Positions 51,274 through 59,370 of a DNA stretch of 64,000 nucleotides are shown here, piece by piece. Each line of letters opens with the position of its first letter. Position 1 is the stretch's first letter. The translations under genes were made by a program, and so were the position numbers. The stretch spans positions 3,015,001 through 3,079,000 of the forward strand of contig NZ_JBGGGT010000002.1 in the NCBI RefSeq assembly GCF_041276405.1, written 5' to 3'. Source of the stretch: Microvirga sp. TS319. Lineage in GTDB: Bacteria; Pseudomonadota; Alphaproteobacteria; Rhizobiales; Beijerinckiaceae. The notes under the pieces are model-generated. The model saw nothing but the letters and a program-made list of their open reading frames with translations, was not told where the DNA came from and made no database searches.

Positions 51274-51572
51274 GGGAGACTGAAGTCTGTGTTAGCGGTT
51301 CGGGAGCAAGCTCGCTTTTCCTTGTCCATGCTGGCGGATGCGCGGCTTGTTGCTAAGCCTAAGCGCAAACTACCGGCGTGGACCTGGTGATCTCGGTAGA
51401 TGCAAGGGACTTATAATCCCACGAGGTCAGAGCCAGCGGATTTACAGTCCGCCCCTTTGCCGCTCGAGGGTGCAAGGAATTGCAGTCCTCTGTATAATCG
51501 CTCGGCGACTGAGGTGGACCACCCTTTTGAGTCTGATCCCCGGCCGACTGCGGGTTGCGTGGAGATCCCTGT
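51274..51572. other. Region with anticodon-arm-like hairpins, no gene
   Basis: About 300 bp that codes for nothing I would call a gene, though a frame at 51400-51603 is open. It contains the three tRNA-anticodon-like hairpins listed next, preceded on the plus strand by CTCGGTAGATGCAAGGGACT, which closely resembles the D-arm-to-anticodon segment of bacterial tRNA-Leu(UAA). Confidence 0.6.
51406..51489. other. Tandem tRNA anticodon-arm-like hairpins (three)
   Basis: Three hairpins with 4-5-bp stems and seven-base loops: GGGA-CTTATAA-TCCC (51406-51420), GCGGA-TTTACAG-TCCGC (51436-51452), AGGA-ATTGCAG-TCCT (51475-51489). On the minus strand the loops are TTATAAG, CTGTAAA and CTGCAAT, each fitting the anticodon-loop rule Y-U-NNN-R-N with anticodons AUA, GUA (Tyr) and GCA (Cys). 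D-arm-like or variable-arm-like fragments lie between, but there is no acceptor stem or T-arm, so these are not whole tRNAs. Confidence 0.65.
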
Positions 51573-52361
51573 TTACGGCTTTCGTCCGGTCATGACCATA
51601 TGAGCAAGCGTGTCGGCATCGAGGCCGTCGGTGAGTTCCTCGGCAACTTTGCGGCCGCCCTTGAGGATGACAACCCGTGTTGCTACCGCAACGACGTCGG
51701 CCATGTTATGACTGATAAGGATCACCGTGCGGCCCTCCGCGCGAAGGCGGCGGATGAGATCGAGCACTTGGGCCGTCTCCTTCACACCTAACGCAGCCGT
51801 CGGCTCATCCATGATGATCAATTCAGCGTTCCAGCGCAGGGCTCGACCGATCGCGACCGCTTGGCGCTGTCCCCCGGACAGACGTTCGACCGGCGTCGTC
51901 ATATCCGCCACGTTGATGGCGAGACGCTGAAGATAGCCCCTCGCCTCGTCCGCCATGCGGCGCTTGTCGAGGAGGCGAGCGAAAGGCAGTCCGAAAACAG
52001 GTCGTGTCACCTCGGAGCCAAGAAATACATTCTGCGCAATGGAAAGCCGGGGCGCGAGTGCCAAGTCCTGATAAATCGTCGCTACCCCGCGCTGCAGGGC
52101 ATCCTGCGGCGAGCGGAGACGGATCGGCTCGCCTCTGAGTGCGATGGTCCCGCTCGTCGGTTCCTGCGCCCCCGAAACGATCCGGATAAGGCTCGATTTG
52201 CCGGCCCCGTTATCACCGCAGATGGCAAGCACTTCACCAGCATGGACATCGATATCGACGCCTTTGACGGCCTCAACTGCCCCATAGATTTTCGTGATGC
52301 CGCGGAGAGACAACAAGGGCGCCGGCGCGGCGCCCTTGGCAATACTGAAAGTGGGCTTCAT
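51573..52361 (-). CDS. Sugar ABC transporter ATP-binding protein (single-domain, FrcA-type)
   Basis: 262 residues, one nucleotide-binding domain. Walker A GDNGAGKSS, signature LSGGQRQAVAIGRAL, Walker B ELIIMDEPTAALG and the switch His in LISHNMADV. Most sugar importers of the RbsA/XylG type have two fused domains; this single-domain form is like FrcA of Rhizobium. It is the last gene of the operon and overlaps the binding-protein stop by 1 base (TGATG). Confidence 0.93.
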   Translation of the reverse strand: MKPTFSIAKGAAPAPLLSLRGITKIYGAVEAVKGVDIDVHAGEVLAICGDNGAGKSSLIRIVSGAQEPTSGTIALRGEPIRLRSPQDALQRGVATIYQDLALAPRLSIAQNVFLGSEVTRPVFGLPFARLLDKRRMADEARGYLQRLAINVADMTTPVERLSGGQRQAVAIGRALRWNAELIIMDEPTAALGVKETAQVLDLIRRLRAEGRTVILISHNMADVVAVATRVVILKGGRKVAEELTDGLDADTLAHMVMTGRKP

Positions 52362-53314
52362 CAGTTATCCATGAACTGCTTCACGTTCCTGGCGTCGACC
52401 AGGACAGCGTCGAGGAACAGGTAGGGGCCCGCCGTGACCGACTCCTTGGACTGCTTCTTGACCGCGATGGTATCGATCGCCTCGACGGCCTTTTTCCCCA
52501 TCTCCTCGAAGGGAATCGCAACGGTCGCCGTCAGGGTGGATTCGGGATCGGCGATGCGCCGGTAAGTGTCCGCACCACCGTCAATGGAGACCAGCGGGAT
52601 CTCGCCCTTTTTCACGCCCTGTGCCCTCAGCAGGTCGTCAATGACGTAAGCCTGTCCATCGAACGACGCCCAGATGCCTTGGACCTGACCCTGGTTCTTC
52701 AGAAGCAGAGCCTGCATGCCGTTACGGACATCGTCCCGCCAACTCTGCGTCCGGGCCATGGTGTGGGTTCCAAGCACCTTGACGCCGGTATTTTCTGACA
52801 GGACGGCGTCGAGGACCTTGCCACGAATGCGCGTCCCGACGTTGCCGTCGAAGCGCTGGGTCACGATATTGCCCTGATAGTTCATCTGTCCCAGCAGATA
52901 GAGCGCGGCCTCGGCACCAACCTTGTATTCGTTCACCTGAATATCGAACAGGGTGTGGGCGCTCGTTCCGGCCATCACGGTCAGGACCGGAATGCCGGCC
53001 TCCTTGGCACTCTTGAGTTGCGCCTCAGCCTCGACGGGCTTTCCCATCGCGATCAAGATAGCATCCGGCTTGCGTTGAATGAGCGTATCAAGCTGCTCGG
53101 CATGCTTCGGGAGCGAACCCTCGGAGTTGAGGATGTTGACGTTCCACCCTTTCGCCTTTGCGGCTGCAGCTGCGGCGTTCGCCACGCGGGCGTGCGTCTC
53201 GGACGACATTTGAAAGCCGATGACGGCAAGGTCGAAAGCCTGGGCTGCGGTTGGAAGCAACGCAGCCGCAACGAAGTTCGCCCCAAGCGCGAGCGAGACC
53301 AGCAATTTTCTCAT
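52361..53314 (-). CDS. Sugar ABC transporter periplasmic binding protein
   Basis: 317 residues from the ATG at 53314, with a run of G before it as ribosome-binding site. Signal peptide MRKLLVSLALGANFVAAALL...AQA. The mature part is a Peripla_BP_4 type-I fold: DLAVIGFQMSSETHARVANA, LIQRKPDAILIAMGKPVEA, GIWASFDGQAYVIDDLL and VSIDGGADTYRRI. Partner of the adjacent permease and ATPase; the kinase in the same operon suggests the ligand is a pentose or other monosaccharide/polyol. Confidence 0.92.
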   Translation of the reverse strand: MRKLLVSLALGANFVAAALLPTAAQAFDLAVIGFQMSSETHARVANAAAAAAKAKGWNVNILNSEGSLPKHAEQLDTLIQRKPDAILIAMGKPVEAEAQLKSAKEAGIPVLTVMAGTSAHTLFDIQVNEYKVGAEAALYLLGQMNYQGNIVTQRFDGNVGTRIRGKVLDAVLSENTGVKVLGTHTMARTQSWRDDVRNGMQALLLKNQGQVQGIWASFDGQAYVIDDLLRAQGVKKGEIPLVSIDGGADTYRRIADPESTLTATVAIPFEEMGKKAVEAIDTIAVKKQSKESVTAGPYLFLDAVLVDARNVKQFMDN

Positions 53315-53376
53315 AAACGTCCCCCTGATCGTGGTCTGTATGGCTTGGCGCAATAGTATCGTGAGAATTGCGGGCG

Positions 53377-54363
53377 TCACGTCCTGAAATTCAACTTCTT
53401 GACGAATGCCGCGCGTTTCACAGCAGCTGCGGACAAGGCGACTGAGGCGACGATGATGAGCCCGAGCGCAATATCCTGCACGTAATAGGCCGCGCCGATT
53501 AGGATGAGGCCATTGCCCAGAGCCTTCAGCGTGAAGGCAGCGACCAATGTTCCGATCACGTTCGGCTTGCCGGGCGTGAACATAGTCATGCCGAGCAACA
53601 CTGCTGCAATGGCATAGAGAAAATGGTCGCCCGCCATGTTCGGCGCTGCCGAGGACACGCTTGCGGCAAGGAGGACGGCTGTGCCTCCGGCGAGCAGGCC
53701 CGAGAGACCGAGGCCAAGGCGCTTCATTCTTGCTGTTCGAATCCCCGCAAGGCGTGCCGCCTCCTCAGCCTCGCCGGTAGCGACAAGATGAGAGCCTGTC
53801 CTGGTCCAGTTCACGAAGACGAAGGCGGTCGCGGCGATGGAAACGAGCCACCAGACAAGATTGGGAATCCCCAGGAGAGAGCCGCGCGCAAGCCCTGTGA
53901 AGCTCGTCGGCCAACGCCCGACGAAGGCGACACCCTGCGTGATCATGAAGGCGAGGCCCTTGGCGACGGCGGCGGTCCCGAGCGTTGCGATAAGCGAAGG
54001 AACCCTGAGGGCCGTGACGGCCAAGCCATTGGCGACACCGCAAAGGAGCCCGGCCCCCAGACCGGCGACAATCGCCATCCAGACAGGCTGGCCGGCGTGG
54101 ACGAGGGAACCAGTGATCACGGCGCAAAGGCTCGCAACTTCCGCAATCGAGAGATCCAGTTCAGCCGTCATGAGAGCAAGCGCGAAACCAAGCGCCAGGA
54201 TGGCCAGGAAGCTCGTTTCCTTCAGAATGATCGACAAATTTCCCGCCGTCGGGAAGGCCGGAGAGACAACCGCGAAGAAAGCCACGATCGCGACTCCTGC
54301 GAGGGCGGTGCCATAGGTCGAGAGAAAATGCCGCATTCGATTCACTCGCGTATCAACGTTCAT
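53377..54363 (-). CDS. Sugar ABC transporter permease (BPD_transp_2 family)
   Basis: 328 residues from the ATG at 54363, overlapping the kinase gene by 11 bases (an ATG at 54336 is the alternative). Eight to ten membrane helices, with the family motif ALGFALALMTAELDLSIAEV (usually GGIDLSVG) and MTMFTPGKPNVIGTLVAAFT. Together with the ATPase and binding protein it forms a RbsABC/FrcABC-like importer. The substitution of GGIDLSVG by TAELDLSIAE is conservative in the Asp-Leu-Ser core. Confidence 0.92.
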   Translation of the reverse strand: MNVDTRVNRMRHFLSTYGTALAGVAIVAFFAVVSPAFPTAGNLSIILKETSFLAILALGFALALMTAELDLSIAEVASLCAVITGSLVHAGQPVWMAIVAGLGAGLLCGVANGLAVTALRVPSLIATLGTAAVAKGLAFMITQGVAFVGRWPTSFTGLARGSLLGIPNLVWWLVSIAATAFVFVNWTRTGSHLVATGEAEEAARLAGIRTARMKRLGLGLSGLLAGGTAVLLAASVSSAAPNMAGDHFLYAIAAVLLGMTMFTPGKPNVIGTLVAAFTLKALGNGLILIGAAYYVQDIALGLIIVASVALSAAAVKRAAFVKKLNFRT

Positions 54364-55867
54364 CTTGAGGGGCGGCGACCGTCGCCAAGCCGTCCGCAAT
54401 GCGCATGGCGGCAAGCCGGTGCGCAATCGGCGCAGTGGCCGAGACAGCATCCGTGTAGACCGCGTAGAGCGCATCATAGTGTTCGGCCCGATCGATCTGG
54501 GGCTCGAACTGCCTGACAGGCGGTGCAATCATTTGCTGAGCTTCGGTGAGTGAGGCGAAGCGGCCGAGCCCGGTCCAAGCGACGGCCGCACAACCGAGGA
54601 GACCTGGCTCGTCGTAGGCTCCGACGGCCACGGGACGGCGCATCGCATCTGCCCGCACCTGGCACCAGGCTTCGCTCCGCGCGCCTCCTCCCCCGAACCT
54701 GATCTCCCTGACGGCCTCGCCCGTGGCCGCCTCCGCGCGCTCAAGCACCAATCGTGCAGCGAAGGCCGCACCCTCCAGCACTGCCCATGCAAGGTCGGTT
54801 GATCCATGGCCCTTGGCGAGGCCCAGGAAAGCGCCGCGCAGGTCGGGATCCCAGTACGGCACGCGCTCCCCCTGCAGGAAGGGAAGGAACAGGACAGGCT
54901 GCGGATGGCGCGGCCCGGCAAGCAAGAAGGACAGGCTTTCGGCAAGGTTATGGTCCTGACCGCCACAGGCGTGGACCAGCCAGGGTATGACGTCACCCCC
55001 GTTCTGGCTCGGCCCTCCGATCTGATGCAGGCCGTCCCCCCAATCGACACTCATGAGCCCGGGCGCTGTCGCGGGCTGGCTTGCGATCAGCCCCAACACC
55101 TCGCTGGTACCCACGATATTGTACGCCAGGCCCGAGCGAAGTGCCCCAAGCCCGAGAACAGCCGTCCAGGTGTCGTTGGACGCCATGAAGACAGGGCATC
55201 CCGCGAGGGCATCGAGCGGAGACGGAAGCCCGCTGCGAACCCGATCGATCATGGAGGACGGCTGAACAAGGTCAGGCAGGAGGGAGCTGAACCGCGCCAG
55301 CGGCCCCTCGCTGCGGATCACAGCCAGGAGGCGGGCCAGCGAGATGCGATCACTCGCGGGCCGACGGGTCAGCCTGAGTGCAAGATAATCCTTCGGCTCA
55401 ATGACGACCCGTGCGGCTGCGAAGGCCTCAGGCTCGTGGCGCTGAACCCAGGCCAGCCGCGCCACCGGGTGAAAGACGTCGATGCTCTCGCCGTCGCAGG
55501 CTGCGGCAAGGTCCAGTACTTCAGAACCAGCCCGGCTGTCGCGCCATGTGATCGCGGGCCGCACGGCGTGCCCGTCATCATCAACCAGAACCTGGGTTCG
55601 GGTCATTCCGCAAATTGAGACGCCGACCACCTTGTGCAACAAGGAAGGTCCTGCAGAGGCGAGAGAAGCGACGAGTTTCTGAAAGGTATGCCACCACACC
55701 TGTGGATCGACCTCGGACCTTCCGTCAGGACTCACTGGAACGGCAAGGGTCTGAGTTGCTTGAGCCACGATGCGACCTTGCTCGTTGATCAACCCAACGC
55801 GGAGGCTGGAGCCGCCAAGGTCGCAGCACAGAATTGTCGCGCTTACATCATCCGCCGGCTGCCCCAT
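54353..55867 (-). CDS. FGGY-family carbohydrate kinase (xylulokinase-like)
   Basis: 504 residues, the first gene of the sugar operon. ILCCDLGGSSLRVGLINEQG (phosphate 1 loop), VVGVSICGMTRTQVLVDDDG, AITWRDSRAG and FLPFLQGERVPYWDPDLRG are the FGGY motifs, with GGGGARSEAWCQVRADAMRRPV near the C-terminus, nucleotide binding. It phosphorylates the imported sugar or polyol; the closest patterns are xylulose- or fuculose-type kinases, but the substrate is not decided. No transcriptional regulator is adjacent. Confidence 0.92.
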   Translation of the reverse strand: MGQPADDVSATILCCDLGGSSLRVGLINEQGRIVAQATQTLAVPVSPDGRSEVDPQVWWHTFQKLVASLASAGPSLLHKVVGVSICGMTRTQVLVDDDGHAVRPAITWRDSRAGSEVLDLAAACDGESIDVFHPVARLAWVQRHEPEAFAAARVVIEPKDYLALRLTRRPASDRISLARLLAVIRSEGPLARFSSLLPDLVQPSSMIDRVRSGLPSPLDALAGCPVFMASNDTWTAVLGLGALRSGLAYNIVGTSEVLGLIASQPATAPGLMSVDWGDGLHQIGGPSQNGGDVIPWLVHACGGQDHNLAESLSFLLAGPRHPQPVLFLPFLQGERVPYWDPDLRGAFLGLAKGHGSTDLAWAVLEGAAFAARLVLERAEAATGEAVREIRFGGGGARSEAWCQVRADAMRRPVAVGAYDEPGLLGCAAVAWTGLGRFASLTEAQQMIAPPVRQFEPQIDRAEHYDALYAVYTDAVSATAPIAHRLAAMRIADGLATVAAPQDER

Positions 55868-56214
55868 CGTTCAGGTCTCTGCCCCTTCTCCCCGCCCGTC
55901 TCCGGGACCTATCTGATGGATAGTGGCACGTAAATCAGAAACTTCACTTTGCCAGGAGCTCGCGATCAGCGTCAGAACGCGGGACTTTCGTTAACTTGGG
56001 ACACAAAGCAGCGACGGTCGAACACGCGTCTCGTGTTGGTTCCAGTTCGAATCGTCGAACCCCCAACCTCGGTGTTCGAACTCGGCAAGGTGGGGGCAGG
56101 ATGAATGAGCCAAGCGCGCGATTTTGTGCCCCCGGCGTGCCCCCACCGCCAGAAACACGAAACGCCCCGATCGGGGCGTTTGCGGGAATCTCTTGAGATC
56201 TCAAGGAGAAGAAG
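55868..56214. other. Intergenic region with decayed integrase-like tail next to tRNA-Phe
   Basis: No complete gene. On the minus strand the segment 56095-56145 can be read as GTKSRAWLIHPAPTLP after RWGHAGG, a tail often seen at the end of sequences next to tRNAs in Rhizobiales; I cannot tell whether it is coding. It also holds the tRNA-Phe terminator at 56160-56181. Confidence 0.4.
56160..56181 (-). terminator. Terminator of tRNA-Phe
   Basis: AAACGCCCCGATCGGGGCG plus TTT is a perfect palindrome; on the minus strand it is followed by CGTGTTTC. It lies 34 bp beyond the tRNA 3' end. Confidence 0.8.
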
Positions 56215-56290
56215 TGGTGCCCAGGGGCGGAATCGAACCACCGACACTGCGATTTTCAGTCGCATGCTCTACCAACTGAGCTACCTGGGC
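56215..56290 (-). tRNA. tRNA-Phe (anticodon GAA)
   Basis: On the minus strand, acceptor GCCCAGG pairs with CCTGGGC, followed by A and encoded CCA. D-arm AGCTCAGTTGGTAGAGC, anticodon arm TGCGA-CTGAAAA-TCGCA (GAA, antisense at 56255-56257), T-arm GGTGGTTCGATTCCGCC. All canonical. Confidence 0.97.
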
Positions 56291-56387
56291 ATCCGAGGCT
56301 CGGCGTGTGCCGTGCGCGTCGTGGGGCGGTGTATAGTCAGACCTTTGCCGCGTGTCCAGCCGCCCGAGAAGAAATTTTCGAAGAAAT

Positions 56388-56594
56388 TTATTCGCCGTCT
56401 TCCCGGTCGTCCTCGCCCCGGTCCTCCGGGTCGTCGACGGCCGGAATCGCATAGCCGCCGGAGAGCCACCGGTTCAGGTCGACATCCGCGCAGCGCTTGG
56501 AGCAGAAAGGCTTGAATTCAGGGGTCGCCTGCTTGCCGCAGATCGGGCATTTGCCGGTCGGCGTCAGGGGCTTGTTCTCGTTGGCAGGGTCCAT
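56388..56594 (-). CDS. yacG: DNA gyrase inhibitor YacG
   Basis: 68 residues with a four-Cys zinc site, CPICGK and CSKRCADVDLNRWLSGGY, followed by AIPAVDD: exactly the YacG signature. It binds GyrB and dampens gyrase. The C-terminal ~15 residues are acidic (DPEDRGEDDREDGE). It follows maf by 19 bases and so shares its transcript, the usual arrangement in Rhizobiales. Confidence 0.93.
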   Translation of the reverse strand: MDPANENKPLTPTGKCPICGKQATPEFKPFCSKRCADVDLNRWLSGGYAIPAVDDPEDRGEDDREDGE

Positions 56595-56613
56595 GCCTTG
56601 GTCCTCTTCGGAA

Positions 56614-57276
56614 TCAGGCGGCGTCGAGCCAGGTTCCGCGCACGGGGAACCCTTCGCCGTCGAGCAGCGCCACGGCCTCGTAGAGGGGCAGCCCCACCAC
56701 GTTGGTGTAGGAGCCGACGAGCTTCACCACGAAGGTTCCCGCCAATCCCTGGATCGCATAGCCGCCCGCCTTGCCGCGCCATTCGCCCGACGCGAGATAG
56801 CGCTCGAACTCCTCCCGTGAGAGACGCTTGAAGCGCACCCGGGTTTCCACGAGCCGCTCGCGGAACGAATCCTTCGGCGAGATGAGGCAGATCGAGGTAT
56901 AGACCCGGTGCGCCCGCCCCGACAGGATGCGCAGGCACCCCGCCGCCTCGTCCACCACCTCGGCCTTGGGCAGGATGCGCCCGCCCGCGACCACCACCGT
57001 ATCGGCGGAAAGAATATAGGCGTCCTTCAGGTCCTCGCGGTTACGCGCCGTCTTGCGGGCGACCTCCGCCTTGGAGCGGGCGAGGCGCTTGGCCAGGTCC
57101 TTGGGGCCCTCGTTCTTCAGAGGCGTCTCGTCCACGTCCGCGGGCAGAAGGGCATCGGGCTCGATGCCGGCCTGCTGCAGAAGGGCGAGCCTGCGCGGCG
57201 AGGCGGACGCCAGAACGAGCTTCGGACGCAAGCCGGAATTCGACACCTCGGAAGAAGACGCCACTTTGATCTCCAC
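56614..57276 (-). CDS. maf: Maf-family nucleoside triphosphate pyrophosphatase
   Basis: 220 residues. [20 protein letters not shown] is the Maf signature; further conserved parts are [17 protein letters not shown] (catalytic Asp), [11 protein letters not shown] and [20 protein letters not shown]. It hydrolyses non-canonical or dTTP/UTP-type NTPs and is linked to septum inhibition in Bacillus. The first ~15 residues are a low-complexity lead, so the true start could be a little later. Co-transcribed with yacG. Confidence 0.94.
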   Translation of the reverse strand: MEIKVASSSEVSNSGLRPKLVLASASPRRLALLQQAGIEPDALLPADVDETPLKNEGPKDLAKRLARSKAEVARKTARNREDLKDAYILSADTVVVAGGRILPKAEVVDEAAGCLRILSGRAHRVYTSICLISPKDSFRERLVETRVRFKRLSREEFERYLASGEWRGKAGGYAIQGLAGTFVVKLVGSYTNVVGLPLYEAVALLDGEGFPVRGTWLDAA

Positions 57277-57370
57277 GCTCCAGGGCCGCAGAAGCCCGTC
57301 AGGACGATTGACAATTTGCCGGGCGCACGGCCTTGCGCCCGGTCACAACATGGCACCGGCGACGCTTGAA

Positions 57371-58225
57371 TCAAGCGGCGGAAGGCGGCTCGCTGTCCGG
57401 CGCCCCCGGGGGCGGGTTCGAGAGGCCCTTGGCGGCCTCGGCGCGGGCGAGCTGGCGATAGCGCATCACGCTGAACGGGATCGAGCCGAGGAAGAGAACG
57501 GTGATCCCGGTCAGCATTTCCCAAGGGAAATTGACCAGAAGCCCGAAGACGGCCACCGAGAGCACGAAGATCGGCAGCACCCATTCCCGGGGCACCTTCA
57601 CGCCGATGGTCTTGCCCGAATAGACCGGGATCGTGGAGACCATCAGAAAGGCCAGGCCCAGCAGGTAGATGAGCGCGATGGGCGCGACCGCGGGGCCCAC
57701 CGGAAAGCCCAGGAACGAGAGATAAAGCGGCAGCATCGAGGTCAGCGCGCCTGCGGGAGCGGGCATTCCGGTGAAGAAGTTTTTCTTCCATTCCGGCCGG
57801 TGCGGATCGTCGAGCATCACGTTGAAGCGGGCAAGCCGCAGGACCATGGCGATGGCGAAGACCAGGACGGCGATCCACCCGATCGCTTTGAGTTCGTGCA
57901 GCAGGAAGCTGTAGAGGATGAGGGCCGGCGTCACGCCGAAATTGACGAAATCGGCCAGGGAATCGAGCTCGGCCCCGAAGCGGGACGTCCCCTTCAGCAG
58001 GCGCGCCACCCGGCCGTCGACCCCGTCCAGCAGGGCGGCCACGACGATGGCGACGACAGCCGGCTCATAGCGCCCCTCGAAGGCCAGTCTGATTGCCGTA
58101 AGGCCCAGGCACAGGGCGATCAGCGTGATGATGTTGGGAACGATGACGCGAAACGGCACGGGCTTGAACAGCCGCTTGCGCGGCTCGTTCGGATCCGGGG
58201 CGAAGGGAGGAAAAAGATCACTCAT
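57371..58225 (-). CDS. pssA: CDP-diacylglycerol-serine O-phosphatidyltransferase
   Basis: 284 residues. The CDP-alcohol phosphotransferase motif is complete: DGVDGRVARLLKGTSRFGAE followed by LDSLADFVNFGVTPA (D-G-x2-A-R-x8-G-x3-D-x3-D). About eight membrane helices follow. It makes phosphatidylserine, the substrate of the psd gene upstream on the same strand. A repeat-bearing 286-bp gap separates it from psd, so it may have its own promoter. The C-terminus is Pro-rich (NPPPGAPDSEPPSAA). Confidence 0.95.
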   Translation of the reverse strand: MSDLFPPFAPDPNEPRKRLFKPVPFRVIVPNIITLIALCLGLTAIRLAFEGRYEPAVVAIVVAALLDGVDGRVARLLKGTSRFGAELDSLADFVNFGVTPALILYSFLLHELKAIGWIAVLVFAIAMVLRLARFNVMLDDPHRPEWKKNFFTGMPAPAGALTSMLPLYLSFLGFPVGPAVAPIALIYLLGLAFLMVSTIPVYSGKTIGVKVPREWVLPIFVLSVAVFGLLVNFPWEMLTGITVLFLGSIPFSVMRYRQLARAEAAKGLSNPPPGAPDSEPPSAA

Positions 58226-58235
58226 GGCATGAACC

Positions 58236-58320
58236 TAACGCATCACGCGGAAAAGTGGACCCGGTTTTCACGAACGTGGCACTCCGGGTCGCCGGCGCGG
58301 CCCTCCGGGTCGGAGATCCG
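58236..58320. repeat. Intergenic palindromic repeat, copy 12
   Basis: TAACGCATCACGCGGAAAAG-TGGACCCGGTTTTCACGAACG and CTCCGGGTCGCCGGCGCGG-CCCTCCGGGTCGGAG: a degraded unit between psd and pssA, about 11 bp upstream of the pssA start. Confidence 0.7.
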
Positions 58321-58511
58321 GCGATGCCTGGAAGGGAGGAGCCAGCCCGACCGGTGAGCCGAGCTGAGCAGGGTGTGGTCATGGGAGAAGCGCAAATGGC
58401 TGTGGACAGTTCCGTCCCACGGATCCGAAGTGGGCCGGCAAGGGATCAAGCGAGGAAGCAGGCAAGAGAGCAGGAAGGGCGCATTTTGGCCCTTCCTGGA
58501 GCAAGGTCCGA

Positions 58512-59213
58512 TCACCCGTTGCGGTACTGGCGGGCGGGCTCGCTGGCGGTCAGGTCGGCCAGGACGGTCTCGCCGGCCACCGCCGTCTGGCCGAGGCCCA
58601 CGAGAACCTGGGCGCTCATGGGCACGTAGATGTCCAGCCGCGAACCGAACCGGATGAGGCCGAAACGCTCGCCGGTGCTCAAGGCATCGCCCACCTTGAC
58701 GAAGGAAACGATGCGGCGCGCCACGAGGCCTGCGATCTGCACGACGCCGATCCGGGTTCCGGCCGTCTCGATGACGAGGGCGTTGCGCTCGTTGTCCTCG
58801 CTGGCCTTGTCGAGCTCGGCATTGAGGAACAGGCCGGGCGTATAAAGGATCTGCTCGATGCGGCCCGTCACCGGCGAGCGGTTCACGTGGCAGTCGAACA
58901 CGTTCATGAAGACCGAGATGCGGGTCATCGGCTCGGGCGGCAGGCTCAGCTCCGCCGGGGGCACCGCCGTGGTGATCAGGTTCACGCGTCCGTCCGCCGG
59001 AGAGACGACGAGGCCCTCGCGCAGCGGGGTCACACGCGGCGGATCGCGGAAGAAGTAGCAGACCCAGACCGTCAGGATGGCGCCGATCCAGCCCAGCGGC
59101 GACCACAGCCACGCCAGGACGATGGTCGCGAACAGGGCGATCAAGATGAAGGGATACCCTTCCTTGTGGATCGGAACGAAGATGCGGCGCATCGATTCGA
59201 GGATATCGGTCAT
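58512..59213 (-). CDS. psd: Phosphatidylserine decarboxylase proenzyme
   Basis: About 233 residues. [20 protein letters not shown] is the alphaproteobacterial start (an ATG at 59237 is also in frame). After the membrane hairpin comes [17 protein letters not shown] and, near the C-terminus, [14 protein letters not shown], where self-cleavage at Gly-Ser makes the pyruvoyl cofactor. It decarboxylates PS to phosphatidylethanolamine. It is the first of the psd-pssA pair. Confidence 0.95.
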   Translation of the reverse strand: MTDILESMRRIFVPIHKEGYPFILIALFATIVLAWLWSPLGWIGAILTVWVCYFFRDPPRVTPLREGLVVSPADGRVNLITTAVPPAELSLPPEPMTRISVFMNVFDCHVNRSPVTGRIEQILYTPGLFLNAELDKASEDNERNALVIETAGTRIGVVQIAGLVARRIVSFVKVGDALSTGERFGLIRFGSRLDIYVPMSAQVLVGLGQTAVAGETVLADLTASEPARQYRNG

Positions 59214-59370
59214 TCTCTTGAAGCCTTGCTGGAGCATGATCAGAGCAAGCGGAAACCGGCTGCTCGCCCGGATCGTGCGGCAAAAAACGGATCGGGAGCC
59301 TGACCACCCTCCAAGGGGACCCGATCAAGCTCTTGAGTTTGCAAGGGGATGGCAGGAGCCGGCCTTCCCG

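Noticed and set aside
51400..51603. 66-codon ORF over the anticodon-arm array
   Set aside because: Its translation (SEPADLQSAPLPLEG) is the antisense of tRNA-Tyr-like sequence, a common false gene.
55972..56265. 97-codon minus-strand ORF over the start of tRNA-Phe flank
   Set aside because: Runs through the tRNA gene; only a possible decayed integrase tail, not a gene.
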